Assembly: GCA_003240775.1 (NCBI GenBank)
Contig: QFNI01000027.1
Coordinates: 1-64,000, forward strand
DNA length: 64,000 nt
DNA from: Mesorhizobium amorphae
GTDB taxonomy: Bacteria; Pseudomonadota; Alphaproteobacteria; Rhizobiales; Rhizobiaceae
Direction: 5' to 3'
Each line of letters starts with the position of its first letter. Positions within the stretch are counted from its first letter, which is position 1. Of the stretch, positions 8,840 through 17,296 are shown in pieces. The translations under genes and the position numbers were made by a program. The notes under the pieces are model-generated. The model ran no database searches. It had not been told where the DNA came from and saw nothing but the letters and a program-made list of their open reading frames with translations.

Positions 8840-9793
8840 CTACCGGGGGCGCTCCAGGCCCATGGCGCGGAAGCGCTCGGGGTCCTCGCTCCAGTTCTCG
8901 CGCACCTTCACGAACAAGAAGAGGTGCACGGGCTGCTCGGCCACTTCGGCGATCTCGGTTCTGGCCGCCTGGCCGATGGCGCGGATCGTCTGGCCGCCCG
9001 CGCCCAGCACGATCTTCTTCTGGCTGTCGCGCTCGACATAGATGACCTGCTCGATGCGCACCGAGCCGTCCTTCTTTTCTTCCCACTTCTCGGTCTCGAC
9101 ATGGGAGGAGTAGGGCAGCTCCTGATGCAGGCGCAGGAACAGCTTCTCGCGCGTGATCTCGGCGGCGAGCTGGCGGAGCGGCAGGTCGGAGATCTGGTCC
9201 TCGGGATAGAACCAGGGGCCGGGCGGCAGGCGCTTCGCCAGATGGTCGAGGAGGTCGTCGCAGCCCGATCCGGTGAGGGCCGAGATCATGAAGGTCGCCT
9301 CGAACTGCGCCTTCTCGTTGCACTCGGCGGCCAGGCCCAGCAGCGCGTCGCGCTTGATGCGGTCGACCTTGTTGAGCACGAGGATCTTGGGCTGGCGCAC
9401 ATCGGCCAGGGAAGCGACGAGCGCTTCGGCATCCCCCTTCAGGCCGCGCTCGGCATCCACCAGCACGAGCACGAGGTCGGCATCCTTGGCGCCGCCCCAG
9501 GCGGTGGTCACCATCGCCTCGTCGAGCTTGCGGCGGGGGCGGAAGATGCCGGGCGTGTCGACGAACACGATCTGCGTGTTTTCGCGCGTGACGATGCCGC
9601 GCACGATGGCGCGCGTGGTCTGCACCTTGTGGGTGACGATCGAGACCTTCGCGCCGACGAACTGGTTCAGCAGCGTCGACTTGCCGGCATTGGGCGCGCC
9701 GATCAGCGCAATGAAGCCCGAGCGGGTTTCGCGCGCCGGGGACTCAGGGAGCGGCTCGGGCGTGGCGGGGGTCTCGGTCACTGGCTCGTCCAT
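8840..9793 (-). CDS. era: GTPase Era
   Basis: Essential GTPase for 16S rRNA maturation and 30S assembly. Within 317 residues: G1 GAPNAGKST, G2 region TTRAIVRG, G3 DTPGIF, G4 NKVD, and a C-terminal KH domain with EQVIYVERDSQKKIVLG. The ATG at 9793 follows GAGGG and overlaps the end of rnc by 16 bp, suggesting translational coupling. An Ala/Pro/Glu extension precedes the G domain. Confidence 0.95.
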   Translation of the reverse strand: MDEPVTETPATPEPLPESPARETRSGFIALIGAPNAGKSTLLNQFVGAKVSIVTHKVQTTRAIVRGIVTRENTQIVFVDTPGIFRPRRKLDEAMVTTAWGGAKDADLVLVLVDAERGLKGDAEALVASLADVRQPKILVLNKVDRIKRDALLGLAAECNEKAQFEATFMISALTGSGCDDLLDHLAKRLPPGPWFYPEDQISDLPLRQLAAEITREKLFLRLHQELPYSSHVETEKWEEKKDGSVRIEQVIYVERDSQKKIVLGAGGQTIRAIGQAARTEIAEVAEQPVHLFLFVKVRENWSEDPERFRAMGLERPR

Positions 9794-10491
9794 AGGCCCT
9801 CGCGCTTCAGCAATGCGGTTGCGGCGGCCTGCTCGGCCTTGCGGCGCGACGAGCCGGAGCCGGTCTCGGGCCCGAAGCCCGGCACGGAAACCGAGACGGT
9901 GAAGACCGGATCGTGGTCGGGCCCGGTGCGGTTCTCGATCGCATAGGAGGGCACGGCTCCCCCTTGGGTGACGGCCCATTCCTGGAGTGCGGTCTTGGGC
10001 TCGCGCGGGGTTTCCACCCCTTCTTCCATGCGCGGCGTCCAGTAGCGCGCGATGAAGGGGCGCACGGCTTCCAGGCCGCCGTCGCGATAGATGGCGGCGA
10101 TCAGCGATTCCACCACGTCCGCACGCACATTGTGGGCCTTGCGGCCCTGGAGCGCTTTCAAGCCGATATCGGCGCGGATGAGTTCGGTGAGGCCGGTTTC
10201 CTCCGCGATGCCCGCGCAGGCCTCGCGGCTGACCAGCGCATTGAGGCGCGGGGCGAGATCGCCCTCGGAGGCCTCGGGAAAGCGGCGGGTGAGCATGTCG
10301 GCGACGAGCAGGCCGAGCACGCGGTCGCCCAAGAATTCGAGCTGCTCGTAATTGCCCTTGTCGCGCCCGCTCATGCTGGAATGGGTGAGCGCGCGCTCGA
10401 GCAGGCCGGCATCCTCGAAGCGGTGGCCCGTGACATGGGCCAGCCGCTCGACCAGCGCACCGCCCGTGGGGCGTTCCTCGCGCGCGGCCAT
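9778..10491 (-). CDS. rnc: Ribonuclease III
   Basis: Double-stranded RNA endonuclease for rRNA and mRNA processing. The 237-residue protein has the RNase III signature NYEQLEFLGDRVLG, the second acidic motif ADVVESLIAAIY, and a C-terminal dsRNA-binding domain ending in SRRKAEQAAATALL. It abuts the lepB stop codon directly and overlaps era, so lepB-rnc-era-recO form one operon. Confidence 0.95.
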   Translation of the reverse strand: MAAREERPTGGALVERLAHVTGHRFEDAGLLERALTHSSMSGRDKGNYEQLEFLGDRVLGLLVADMLTRRFPEASEGDLAPRLNALVSREACAGIAEETGLTELIRADIGLKALQGRKAHNVRADVVESLIAAIYRDGGLEAVRPFIARYWTPRMEEGVETPREPKTALQEWAVTQGGAVPSYAIENRTGPDHDPVFTVSVSVPGFGPETGSGSSRRKAEQAAATALLKREGLWTSQ

Positions 10492-11241
10492 TCAGTGCAC
10501 GGAGTTGAAGAGGCGGGAGGGGCGCACTTCGCTCGGCCAGCGCCAGATCTCGAGCGGGCTCGCGCCGCCGGCGATCGAGAAGAAGATGATGTTGGCGCGG
10601 CCGACCAAGTTCTCCTCGGGCACGAAGCCGACATTGAAGCGGCTGTCGGTGGAGTTGTCGCGGTTGTCGCCCATCATGAAATAGTGACCGGGCGGCACGA
10701 CAAATTCCTGCGTCTCGTCGCCGATGCCGTTCGGGGTGAGGTCGAGCGTGTCGTAGGAAACGCCGTTGGGCAACGTCTCGCGGTAGACATCGACGGGGCG
10801 GTTCTGCTCGGTGATGTCGGGATTGTCGATCTCGCCGACTTTCTCGCGCGGCACGGCCTGGTTGTTGATGAAGAGCTGGCCGCCGCGCACCTGCACGGTG
10901 TCGCCGGGCAGGCCGATCACGCGCTTGATGTAGTCGATGGACGGATTGGGCGGGAACTTGAACACCACCACGTCGCCGCGCTCGGGCGCGGAACCCCAGA
11001 TGCGGCCCTCAAACAGCGGCGGCGAGAAGGGGAAGGAGTGCTTGGAATAGCCGTAGGCCCACTTGGTGACGAACAGATAGTCGCCTTCGAGCAGGGTGGG
11101 GCGCATCGAGCCCGAGGGGATCGAGAAGGGCTGGAACAGGAAGGTGCGGATCACGAGCGCGAGCAGAAGCGCCTGCACGATCACGCCGATCGTCTCGCCC
11201 AAGCCCCCGCTCTTCTTTGCCGTCTTGCCTGCCACGCTCAT
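10492..11241 (-). CDS. lepB: Signal peptidase I
   Basis: Membrane-bound serine protease that removes Sec and Tat signal peptides. The 249-residue protein has a transmembrane segment near residues 15-37, the catalytic Ser in IPSGSMRPTL, the catalytic Lys in IDYIKRVIGLPGD, and the closing box GDNRDNSTDSR. The ATG at 11241 has GAGGG upstream; the frame extends further but without support. It heads the lepB-rnc-era-recO run. Confidence 0.95.
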   Translation of the reverse strand: MSVAGKTAKKSGGLGETIGVIVQALLLALVIRTFLFQPFSIPSGSMRPTLLEGDYLFVTKWAYGYSKHSFPFSPPLFEGRIWGSAPERGDVVVFKFPPNPSIDYIKRVIGLPGDTVQVRGGQLFINNQAVPREKVGEIDNPDITEQNRPVDVYRETLPNGVSYDTLDLTPNGIGDETQEFVVPPGHYFMMGDNRDNSTDSRFNVGFVPEENLVGRANIIFFSIAGGASPLEIWRWPSEVRPSRLFNSVH

Positions 11242-11402
11242 GCAGCCCTCGAATTGAAAGTCGCCACCGGCTCTATCCGTTCGATCGGGGAGCCGCAATG
11301 TGGCAGACGCGGTTCCGCGCCGGGAATGGGGCGCGAAGATGACTGGGGCGGGGATTCTTCCGGCTTTGCGTCGCCTGTCACAGCCTGCGCTGTGGCAAGG
11401 CC

Positions 11403-11538
11403 GTGCGTCCTTCGAGGCCCGGCTCCGCCGGGCACCTCAGGATGAGGACCGTGGGCTGGGGCTGCTCACCCACCCTCGAAGCGCCTCCCCCGCTCCTCAT
11501 CCTGAGGTGCCCGCGGAACGCGGGCCTCGAAGGACGCA
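11403..11538. repeat. Inverted-repeat intergenic element (REP-like)
   Basis: A 46-nt arm at 11403-11448 and a 45-nt arm at 11494-11538 are near-perfect inverted copies (GCGTCCTTCGAGGCCCG... against ...CGGGCCTCGAAGGACGC). Each arm has its own small palindrome (CCCGGCTCCGCCGGG; CCCGCGGAACGCGGG). The 45-nt spacer is not coding. Repeats with CCTCATCCTGAGG and CCTCGAAGGACG are common in Rhizobiales. It fills most of the 327-bp lepB-acpS gap. Confidence 0.85.
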
Positions 11539-11568
11539 GGGCGTTGCCGCAAACGGCAGGAAACCCGC

Positions 11569-11973
11569 TCACTCCTCCGGGTCCAGCGCCTCGATGATCA
11601 CGAAGGCCTGGGCCAGGGGGAAGTCGTCGGTGATGGTCAGGTGGATCACGGCGCGCTTGGACGGGGGGGTGAGGGTGGCGAGGCGGGTGGCGGCGCCGCC
11701 CGAAAGCTGCATGGTGGGCTTGCCGCCGGGCAGGTTGACCACGCCCATGTCGCGCCAGAAGACGCCTTGGGCGAGCCCCGTGCCGAGCGCTTTGGCGCAG
11801 GCCTCCTTGGCGGCAAAGCGCTTGGCATAAGAAGCGGCGCGGGTGGCGCGCGCGTCCGACTTGCGCTGCTCGATCGGGGTGAAGACGCGCTCGGTGAAGC
11901 GCGCGCCGTGGCGCTCCAGCGTCTTTTCGATGCGGCGGATGTCGATCAGATCGCTGCCGATGCCGATGATCAC
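11569..11973 (-). CDS. acpS: Holo-[acyl-carrier-protein] synthase
   Basis: Transfers 4'-phosphopantetheine from CoA to apo-ACP. The 134-residue protein starts with GIGSDLIDIRRIE and has the second conserved motif KRFAAKEACAKALGTG. The GTG at 11973 is preferred: it gives the family N-terminus and follows GGGGAGGGGCCC, whereas the ATG 6 codons earlier has no comparable site. It is 22 bp downstream of pyrE. Confidence 0.94.
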   Translation of the reverse strand: MIIGIGSDLIDIRRIEKTLERHGARFTERVFTPIEQRKSDARATRAASYAKRFAAKEACAKALGTGLAQGVFWRDMGVVNLPGGKPTMQLSGGAATRLATLTPPSKRAVIHLTITDDFPLAQAFVIIEALDPEE

Positions 11974-11995
11974 GGGCCCCTCCCCTTGCAAATCG

Positions 11996-12577
11996 TCAGA
12001 GCGAGCGGCTGCCGGGCTTCACGGGCGGGATGGCGGCAAGATCGGGCGGAAGCGCGTCGGCGGGATAAGCGGGCACCTCGTGCTCGGCCAAGGCGACCAG
12101 CGGCACGCCGCCGAGATCGGCCTTGCCGGCCGAGCGGTCGATGATGCAGGCAGCCCCCCGCACGTCGGCGCCGAGCTTTGCAAGGCAATCGATGGTCTCG
12201 CGGATCGAAAGACCGGTGGTGACGATGTCCTCCACCACGACCACGGGTGCGCCCTTCTCCAGCTCGAAGCGGCGCAGGCGGAACTCGCCCGCCTCGCGCT
12301 CCACCCAGATCGCGGGAACCTTGAGATGCCGCGCGGTCTCATAGGCGGGGATCAGGCCGCCGATGGCCGGGCCGACCACCGCAAAGAGATCGCGCCCGAA
12401 GCGCTTCTCGATCTTTTCAGCCAGCGCGCGGCACAGGCGCTCGGTCTTGTCGGGATGCATGAAGACGCGTGCCTTCTGCAGGAAGACGGGCGAGCGCAGG
12501 CCCGAGGACAGGATGAAATGGCCTTCCAGCATCGCGCCCGCATCGCGGAAAACCTGGAGAACTTCGTCTTTCTGCAT
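11996..12577 (-). CDS. pyrE: Orotate phosphoribosyltransferase
   Basis: Makes OMP from orotate and PRPP in pyrimidine synthesis. The 193-residue protein has the PRPP-binding motif VVVVEDIVTTGLS, the substrate FILSSGLRSP region and VVGPAIGGLIPAY. Placement between rsh and acpS, with a 7-bp gap after rsh, suggests co-transcription. Confidence 0.95.
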   Translation of the reverse strand: MQKDEVLQVFRDAGAMLEGHFILSSGLRSPVFLQKARVFMHPDKTERLCRALAEKIEKRFGRDLFAVVGPAIGGLIPAYETARHLKVPAIWVEREAGEFRLRRFELEKGAPVVVVEDIVTTGLSIRETIDCLAKLGADVRGAACIIDRSAGKADLGGVPLVALAEHEVPAYPADALPPDLAAIPPVKPGSRSL

Positions 12578-12584
12578 GGTGTCC

Positions 12585-14819
12585 TCAACCGTTGACGCGG
12601 CGTGCCTCGCTCACGCTCTGGGCATCGCGCAGCTGGCTCAAGATTCGGTTGAGATGCTTGAGATCCCACACTTCGAGATCGATCAGCATCTCGGCGAAGT
12701 CGGACGCCGTGCGCGTCATGGACATGCCGACCACGTTGGCGTCGTTCTGCGCGATGAGCTGGGAGATTTCGGCGAGCGAGCCCGGCGCGTTGAGCGCGAT
12801 CACCTTGACGCGCGCGGGAAAGCGCTCGCGGCTCGTCTCGTCGATGTCCCAGCGCACGTCGATCCAGCGGTCGGTCTGGTCGTCGAAATCGGTGAGCGAG
12901 GGCGACTGGATGGGATAGATGGTGATGCCCACGCCCGGCTCCATGATGCCGACGATGCGGTCGCCGGGCACGGCCCCTTCGGGCGCGAAGCGCACGGGCA
13001 GATCGCCGCGCAGGCCGCGGATGGGAACCGCGTCGCGCTTGTCGGTGCGCGCTTCCTTGGGCTTGGAGCGGCCGGGAATCTGGAACAGCATGCCGGCTGC
13101 GTTGCGGATGTTGAACCAGCCCTCCTCGCGCGGCTTCTCGCGCGCCACCTGCTTGACGCGCTCCTCCTTGTAGTCGGGGAAGACGGCGCGCACGACATCC
13201 GAGGAGGCGAGCTCGCCGCGGCCGACGGCTGCGATCACGTCCTCCACGTCCTTGCGGCCCAGGCGATGGAGCACGGGCTTGAGCGCCTCGCGCGAGAAGC
13301 GGCGGCCGGCGCGCTCGAAGGCGCGGTCGAGGATGCGGGTGCCGAGCCCGCCATACTGCTTGCGGATCGCGTGGCGCGTGGCGCGGCGGATGGCGGCGCG
13401 CGCCTTGGCGGTGACCACGAGGCTTTCCCAGGCGGCCGGCGGCACCTGGGCCTTGGAGCGGATGATCTCGACCGAATCGCCGTTCTGAAGCTCGGTCATC
13501 AGGGGCATCACGCGGCCGTTGACCTTCACGCCGACCGTGGTGTCGCCCACATCGGTGTGGACGGCATAGGCGAAGTCGATTGCCGTGGCCCCCTTGGGCA
13601 GCGCGATGATCATGCCCTTGGGCGTGAAGCAGAAGACCTGATCCTGGAACAGCTCGAGCTTGGTGTTCTCCAGGAAGTCTTCCGGGCTTTCGCCCTCGGC
13701 CAGCTGCTCGATGGTGCGGCGGAGCCAGGCATAGGCGTTCGACTCCTTGTCGAGCGCGTGGTTGGCGGCGCCCGGACGGGTGTTCAGCTTGTCCTTGTAG
13801 AGCGAGTGCGCGGCGACGCCGTATTCGGCCACCGTGTTCATCTCGCGCGTGCGGATCTGAAGCTCGATGCGCTGGCGCGCGGGGCCGACGATGGTGGTGT
13901 GGATCGAGCGGTAGTCGTTGGGCTTGGGCGTGGAGATGTAGTCCTTGAAGCGGCCGGGCACCATCGACCAGGTGGTGTGGACGATGCCGAGCGCGGCGTA
14001 GCAATCCTCCACGCGCTCCACCATCACGCGGAAGCCGAAGATGTCGGAAAGCTGCTCGAAGGACAGCGCCTTGGATTCCATCTTGCGGAACACCGACCAG
14101 GGCGTCTTCTGGCGGCCCTTCACCTGGGCCGCGATGCCGCGCTGCTCGAGCAGGGCCGCGAGCGCCTTTTCGATGTCGCCGATCACGCCGCGGTTGCGGG
14201 TGACCACCTCCTGGAGGCGCTTGGTCACGGTGTCGTGCGCGTCGGGATTGATGTGGCGGAAGGCGAGCTCTTCGAGCTCCTCGCGCATCTCCTGCATGCC
14301 CATGCGCCCGGCGAGCGGCGCATAGATGTCCATGGTTTCCTCGGCGATGCGCAGGCGCTTCTCGGCCGCCATGTGGCCGAGCGTGCGCATGTTGTGGAGG
14401 CGGTCGGCGAGCTTGACGAGCAGCACGCGGATGTCATCGGAGATGGCCAACAGCAGCTTGCGCAGGTTCTCGGCCTGCTGCGCCTTCTTGGACACGAGGT
14501 CGAGCTTCTTGAGCTTGGTCAGGCCATCGACCAGCTTGCCCATGTCCGTGCCGAAAAGCTCGTCGATCTCGGCGCGGGTGGCGGACGTGTCCTCGATCGT
14601 GTCGTGCAGGAGCGCGACTGCGATCGTCGCCTCGTCGAGATGCATGTCGGTGAGGATGGCCGCCACTTCGAGGGGGTGCGAGAAGTAGGGATCGCCCGAC
14701 GCGCGGCGCTGGTGGCCATGCTTCTGCATGGCATAGACATAGGCCTTGTTGAGCAGCGCCTCGTTGACTTCCGGCTTGTAGCGCCCGACGCGCTCCACAA
14801 GCTCGTACTGCCGCATCAT
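12585..14819 (-). CDS. rsh: Bifunctional (p)ppGpp synthetase/hydrolase (RelA/SpoT homologue)
   Basis: Single long RSH enzyme of alphaproteobacteria controlling the stringent response. Within 744 residues: HD hydrolase domain (HPLEVAAIL, HDTIEDT; about 45-200), synthetase domain (DIFGFRVMV, GRFKDYISTPK, YRSIHTT; about 240-370), TGS domain (CFTPKGMIIALPKGATAIDFAY; about 400-460), and a C-terminal ACT domain (about 655-735). Motifs needed for both activities appear intact. The pyrE gene follows closely. Confidence 0.96.
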   Translation of the reverse strand: MMRQYELVERVGRYKPEVNEALLNKAYVYAMQKHGHQRRASGDPYFSHPLEVAAILTDMHLDEATIAVALLHDTIEDTSATRAEIDELFGTDMGKLVDGLTKLKKLDLVSKKAQQAENLRKLLLAISDDIRVLLVKLADRLHNMRTLGHMAAEKRLRIAEETMDIYAPLAGRMGMQEMREELEELAFRHINPDAHDTVTKRLQEVVTRNRGVIGDIEKALAALLEQRGIAAQVKGRQKTPWSVFRKMESKALSFEQLSDIFGFRVMVERVEDCYAALGIVHTTWSMVPGRFKDYISTPKPNDYRSIHTTIVGPARQRIELQIRTREMNTVAEYGVAAHSLYKDKLNTRPGAANHALDKESNAYAWLRRTIEQLAEGESPEDFLENTKLELFQDQVFCFTPKGMIIALPKGATAIDFAYAVHTDVGDTTVGVKVNGRVMPLMTELQNGDSVEIIRSKAQVPPAAWESLVVTAKARAAIRRATRHAIRKQYGGLGTRILDRAFERAGRRFSREALKPVLHRLGRKDVEDVIAAVGRGELASSDVVRAVFPDYKEERVKQVAREKPREEGWFNIRNAAGMLFQIPGRSKPKEARTDKRDAVPIRGLRGDLPVRFAPEGAVPGDRIVGIMEPGVGITIYPIQSPSLTDFDDQTDRWIDVRWDIDETSRERFPARVKVIALNAPGSLAEISQLIAQNDANVVGMSMTRTASDFAEMLIDLEVWDLKHLNRILSQLRDAQSVSEARRVNG

Positions 14820-14845
14820 GCGCTAAACTCGCCCCTCAAACGGAT

Positions 14846-14876
14846 CATGCGCCGCGGAGACATCCGGCGGCGCATG
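14846..14876. repeat. Perfect 10-bp inverted repeat between rpoZ and rsh
   Basis: CATGCGCCGC at 14846-14855 pairs with GCGGCGCATG at 14867-14876 around an 11-nt loop. It lies in the 97-bp gap upstream of rsh and downstream of rpoZ. No T-run follows on either strand, so it may be a transcript hairpin or protein site rather than a classical terminator. Confidence 0.6.
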
Positions 14877-14916
14877 AACACATAAGCAGCGAAGGGTTCG
14901 GCGGGAAGCCGAAACC

Positions 14917-15315
14917 TCAGTAATCTTCGGTCTTCTCGGGCGGAACCAGGCCTTCGATGCCGGCGAGAAGGTCTTCCTCGGACATCTGGTCGAAGGCGAC
15001 GCTGTCTTCCTCGGCATCGGCGGCGACCGCGGTGCCGGCGGGGGCGGCGTCAGTCAGCTCGCTCGCCTGCATCTCGGGCTCGTCCACTTCCACATGCTTC
15101 TGGAGCGAGTGGATCAGGTCTTCCTTGAGGTCGCCGGGCGACAGCGTCTCGTCGGCGATCTCGCGCAGCGCCACGACCGGGTTCTTGTCGTTGTCGCGGG
15201 GAACCGTGATCGCAGCACCCTGGCTGATCTGGCGGGCGCGGTGGCCGGCGAGAAGCACGAGTTCGAAACGGTTGTTGACCTTGTCGATGCAGTCTTCGAC
15301 GGTGACGCGGGCCAT
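14917..15315 (-). CDS. rpoZ: DNA-directed RNA polymerase omega subunit
   Basis: Small subunit that helps assemble RNA polymerase. The 132-residue protein opens MARVTVEDCIDKVNNRFELVLLAGHRARQI, the conserved omega core, followed by an acidic tail typical of alphaproteobacteria. The ATG at 15315 follows AAAGGGG. It sits upstream of rsh on the same strand, as in many Rhizobiales. Confidence 0.96.
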   Translation of the reverse strand: MARVTVEDCIDKVNNRFELVLLAGHRARQISQGAAITVPRDNDKNPVVALREIADETLSPGDLKEDLIHSLQKHVEVDEPEMQASELTDAAPAGTAVAADAEEDSVAFDQMSEEDLLAGIEGLVPPEKTEDY

Positions 15316-15517
15316 TCTTTGCCCCTTTCGGACGATTGTGTGGGGATTTTGGCCCGTCACATAACGGGTGGAGCGCGCTTGCACAAGGCGCGCCTGCCCG
15401 CAAGGGCGGGATTGCCGCAGCCCCGCCCCTTGCGCGGCGAAGTCTTTACGCGATTATGACAGAATTCCTCACCATCGCTTTTCAGCCTTCGTTTTTATCT
15501 CTTCCAAGGATTTTTTC

Positions 15518-16102
15518 ATGTTCGACCCCCGCGAGAAGATCGCGCTCTTCATCGACGGCGCCAATCTCTATGCCACGTCGCGCGCGCTCGGCTTCGACAT
15601 CGACTACCGCAAGCTGCTCGGCCATTTCGGCCGCCAGGGCTATCTCCTGCGCGCCTACTATTACACCGCGCTGGTGGAGGATCAGGAATACTCCTCGATC
15701 AGGCCCCTGATCGATTGGCTCGACTACAACGGCTACAAGGTGGTCACCAAGCCGGCCAAGGAGTTCACGGATGCGAGCGGCCGCCGCAAGGTGAAGGGCA
15801 ACATGGACATCGAGCTGACGGTGGAGGCGCTCGCGCTCGCCGACGTGGTCGACCATTTCGTGATCTTTTCGGGCGACGGCGACTTCCGGGTGCTGGTGGA
15901 GGCGCTGCAGAAGAAGGGGCGCAAGGTGAGCGTGGTGGCGACCATCGCAGCCCAAGGCTCCGTGGTGGCGGACGAGCTTCGCCGGCAGGCCGACCACTTC
16001 ATCGAACTCAACAGCCTGAAGGCCGATGTCGGGCGCGAGCCTTCCGAGCGGGCCCCGCGCCGCATCGAGCCGGCGGCGGGGCTCGAGCCCGCGCAGGCCT
16101 GA
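15518..16102 (+). CDS. NYN domain (LabA/DUF88-like) protein
   Basis: A 194-residue protein of the PIN-like NYN ribonuclease fold. Seen: ALFIDGANLY at the start, a middle GNMDIELTVEAL, and FSGDGDFRVLVEALQKKGRKV, which supply the acidic catalytic residues. The ATG at 15518 has AAGGA 8 nt upstream; the longer open frame is unsupported. Members are predicted RNases; the substrate is not known here. It starts 202 bp from rpoZ, divergently. Confidence 0.88.
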   Translation: MFDPREKIALFIDGANLYATSRALGFDIDYRKLLGHFGRQGYLLRAYYYTALVEDQEYSSIRPLIDWLDYNGYKVVTKPAKEFTDASGRRKVKGNMDIELTVEALALADVVDHFVIFSGDGDFRVLVEALQKKGRKVSVVATIAAQGSVVADELRRQADHFIELNSLKADVGREPSERAPRRIEPAAGLEPAQA

Positions 16103-16107
16103 GCCCG

Positions 16108-16749
16108 ATGCAGGAAAGAACCGAGCCGCCGCGGGACTGTCCGCTCTGCCCGCGGCTCGTGGCGTTCCGTGAGACCTGGCGCGAGAAGGAGCCCAGCTGG
16201 CACAACGCGCCCGTGCCGACCTGGAGCGACGGCGACGATGCCGTGCGGCTCCTCGTGGTGGGGCTGGCGCCGGGATTGCGCGGGGCCAACAGCACGGGGC
16301 GGCCCTTCACCGGCGATTATGCGGGCGACCTGCTCTACGAGACCATGCTGGAATTCGGCTTCGCGAAAGGCACCTACGCAGCAAGGCCCGACGATGGCTT
16401 GCGGCTGGTGAATGCGGCCATCACCAATTCGGTGCGCTGCGTGCCGCCCGAGAACAAGCCGACGGGCGAGGAGATCACCACCTGCCGGCGCTTCCTGGTG
16501 CCGACGATCAAGCGGTATCCGAACCTGCGCGCATTGCTCTCGCTCGGGGCCATCGCGCACCAGTCGACGCTGAAGGCGTTCGGGCTGAAGCTTGCCGCGC
16601 ACAAGTTCAAGCACGGCGCGCGCTTCGAGGCGGAGGGCATGGCGCTTTATTCGAGCTACCACTGCTCGCGCTACAACACGAACACCGGCGTGCTGACGCC
16701 GGAGATGTTCCGTGCGGTGTTCCGGGCGATCGCGGAAGAGGTGGGCTAG
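16108..16749 (+). CDS. Uracil-DNA glycosylase, family 5 (UDGb)-like
   Basis: Base-excision repair enzyme of the iron-sulfur UDG group. The 213-residue protein has N-terminal CPLCPRL cysteines, motif 1 GLAPGLRGANSTGRPFTGDYAG (close to the UDGb GLAPxxxGxNxTGRxFTGDxxG pattern), cysteine CVPPENKPT and a C-terminal YHCSRYNTNTG motif. The start is 6 bp after the NYN gene with a weak ribosome site, suggesting coupling. Family 5 rather than 4 is inferred from motif 1. Confidence 0.87.
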   Translation: MQERTEPPRDCPLCPRLVAFRETWREKEPSWHNAPVPTWSDGDDAVRLLVVGLAPGLRGANSTGRPFTGDYAGDLLYETMLEFGFAKGTYAARPDDGLRLVNAAITNSVRCVPPENKPTGEEITTCRRFLVPTIKRYPNLRALLSLGAIAHQSTLKAFGLKLAAHKFKHGARFEAEGMALYSSYHCSRYNTNTGVLTPEMFRAVFRAIAEEVG

Positions 16750-16813
16750 CTCACTGTTTTTGCAGCATTTCCGGACGCAAAACCGCTTCGCACTTTTGGG
16801 GGAAATGCTCTAG
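16750..16813. repeat. About 60-bp palindromic intergenic repeat, copy 1
   Basis: Contains GCATTTCCGGACGC, AAAACCGCTTCGCAC and a closing GGAAATGCTCTAG, so the outer ends AGCATTTCC/GGAAATGCT form an inverted repeat. Two more copies lie head to tail at 21,357-21,485. It fills the gap between convergent UDG and smpB and may act as a terminator. Confidence 0.8.
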
Positions 16814-17286
16814 CCGCGCTCCTTCATCAGACGCGCCTTTTCACGGCCCCAGTCGCGCTGCTTTTCGGTTTCGCGCTTGTCGTGCAGCTTCTTGCCGCGC
16901 GCGACCGCCAACAGCAGCTTCGCCCGGCCGCGGTCGTTAAAGTAGATCTTGAGCGGCACCATCGTCATGCCCTCGCGCTCGACGCTCTGGGTCAGACGCG
17001 CCATCTCGCGCTTGTTGAGCAGAAGCTTGCGGCGGCGGCGGGGCTCGTGGTTGTAGCGGTTGCCCTGAAGATATTCCGGCAGATAGGAGTTGATCAGCCA
17101 GATCTCGCCGCCCTCGTTGGAGGCGTAGGACTCCTGGATGTTCGCCTGGCCCTCGCGCAGCGACTTCACCTCGGTGCCCGTCAGCACCAGGCCCGCCTCG
17201 ACCGTGTCGATCACCTCATAGGCGAAGCGCGCCTTGCGGTTTTCGGCAACGGTCTTGTTGTTGGGGTCGTCTCGTCTCGGGGCCAT
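16810..17286 (-). CDS. smpB: SsrA-binding protein
   Basis: Partner of tmRNA in trans-translation. The 158-residue protein has the beta-barrel motifs VAENRKARFAYEV, GLVLTGTEVKSLREG and the basic C-terminal tail KLHDKRETEKQRDWGREKARLMK, which enters the ribosome A site. It is 11 bp downstream of dapA in the usual Rhizobiales order. Confidence 0.96.
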   Translation of the reverse strand: MAPRRDDPNNKTVAENRKARFAYEVIDTVEAGLVLTGTEVKSLREGQANIQESYASNEGGEIWLINSYLPEYLQGNRYNHEPRRRRKLLLNKREMARLTQSVEREGMTMVPLKIYFNDRGRAKLLLAVARGKKLHDKRETEKQRDWGREKARLMKERG

Positions 17287-17296
17287 CGATCTCGCG

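Noticed and set aside
6357..9323. 988-codon minus-strand open frame
   Set aside because: It runs across the kinase gene in antisense and across OmpA, recO and part of era in a wrong frame; repetitive Arg/Pro/Ala content and no domain.
8060..9946. 628-codon plus-strand open frame over recO-era-rnc
   Set aside because: Antisense shadow of three conserved genes.
12363..14885. 840-codon plus-strand open frame opposite rsh
   Set aside because: GC-driven antisense frame; the rsh frame has all four domains.
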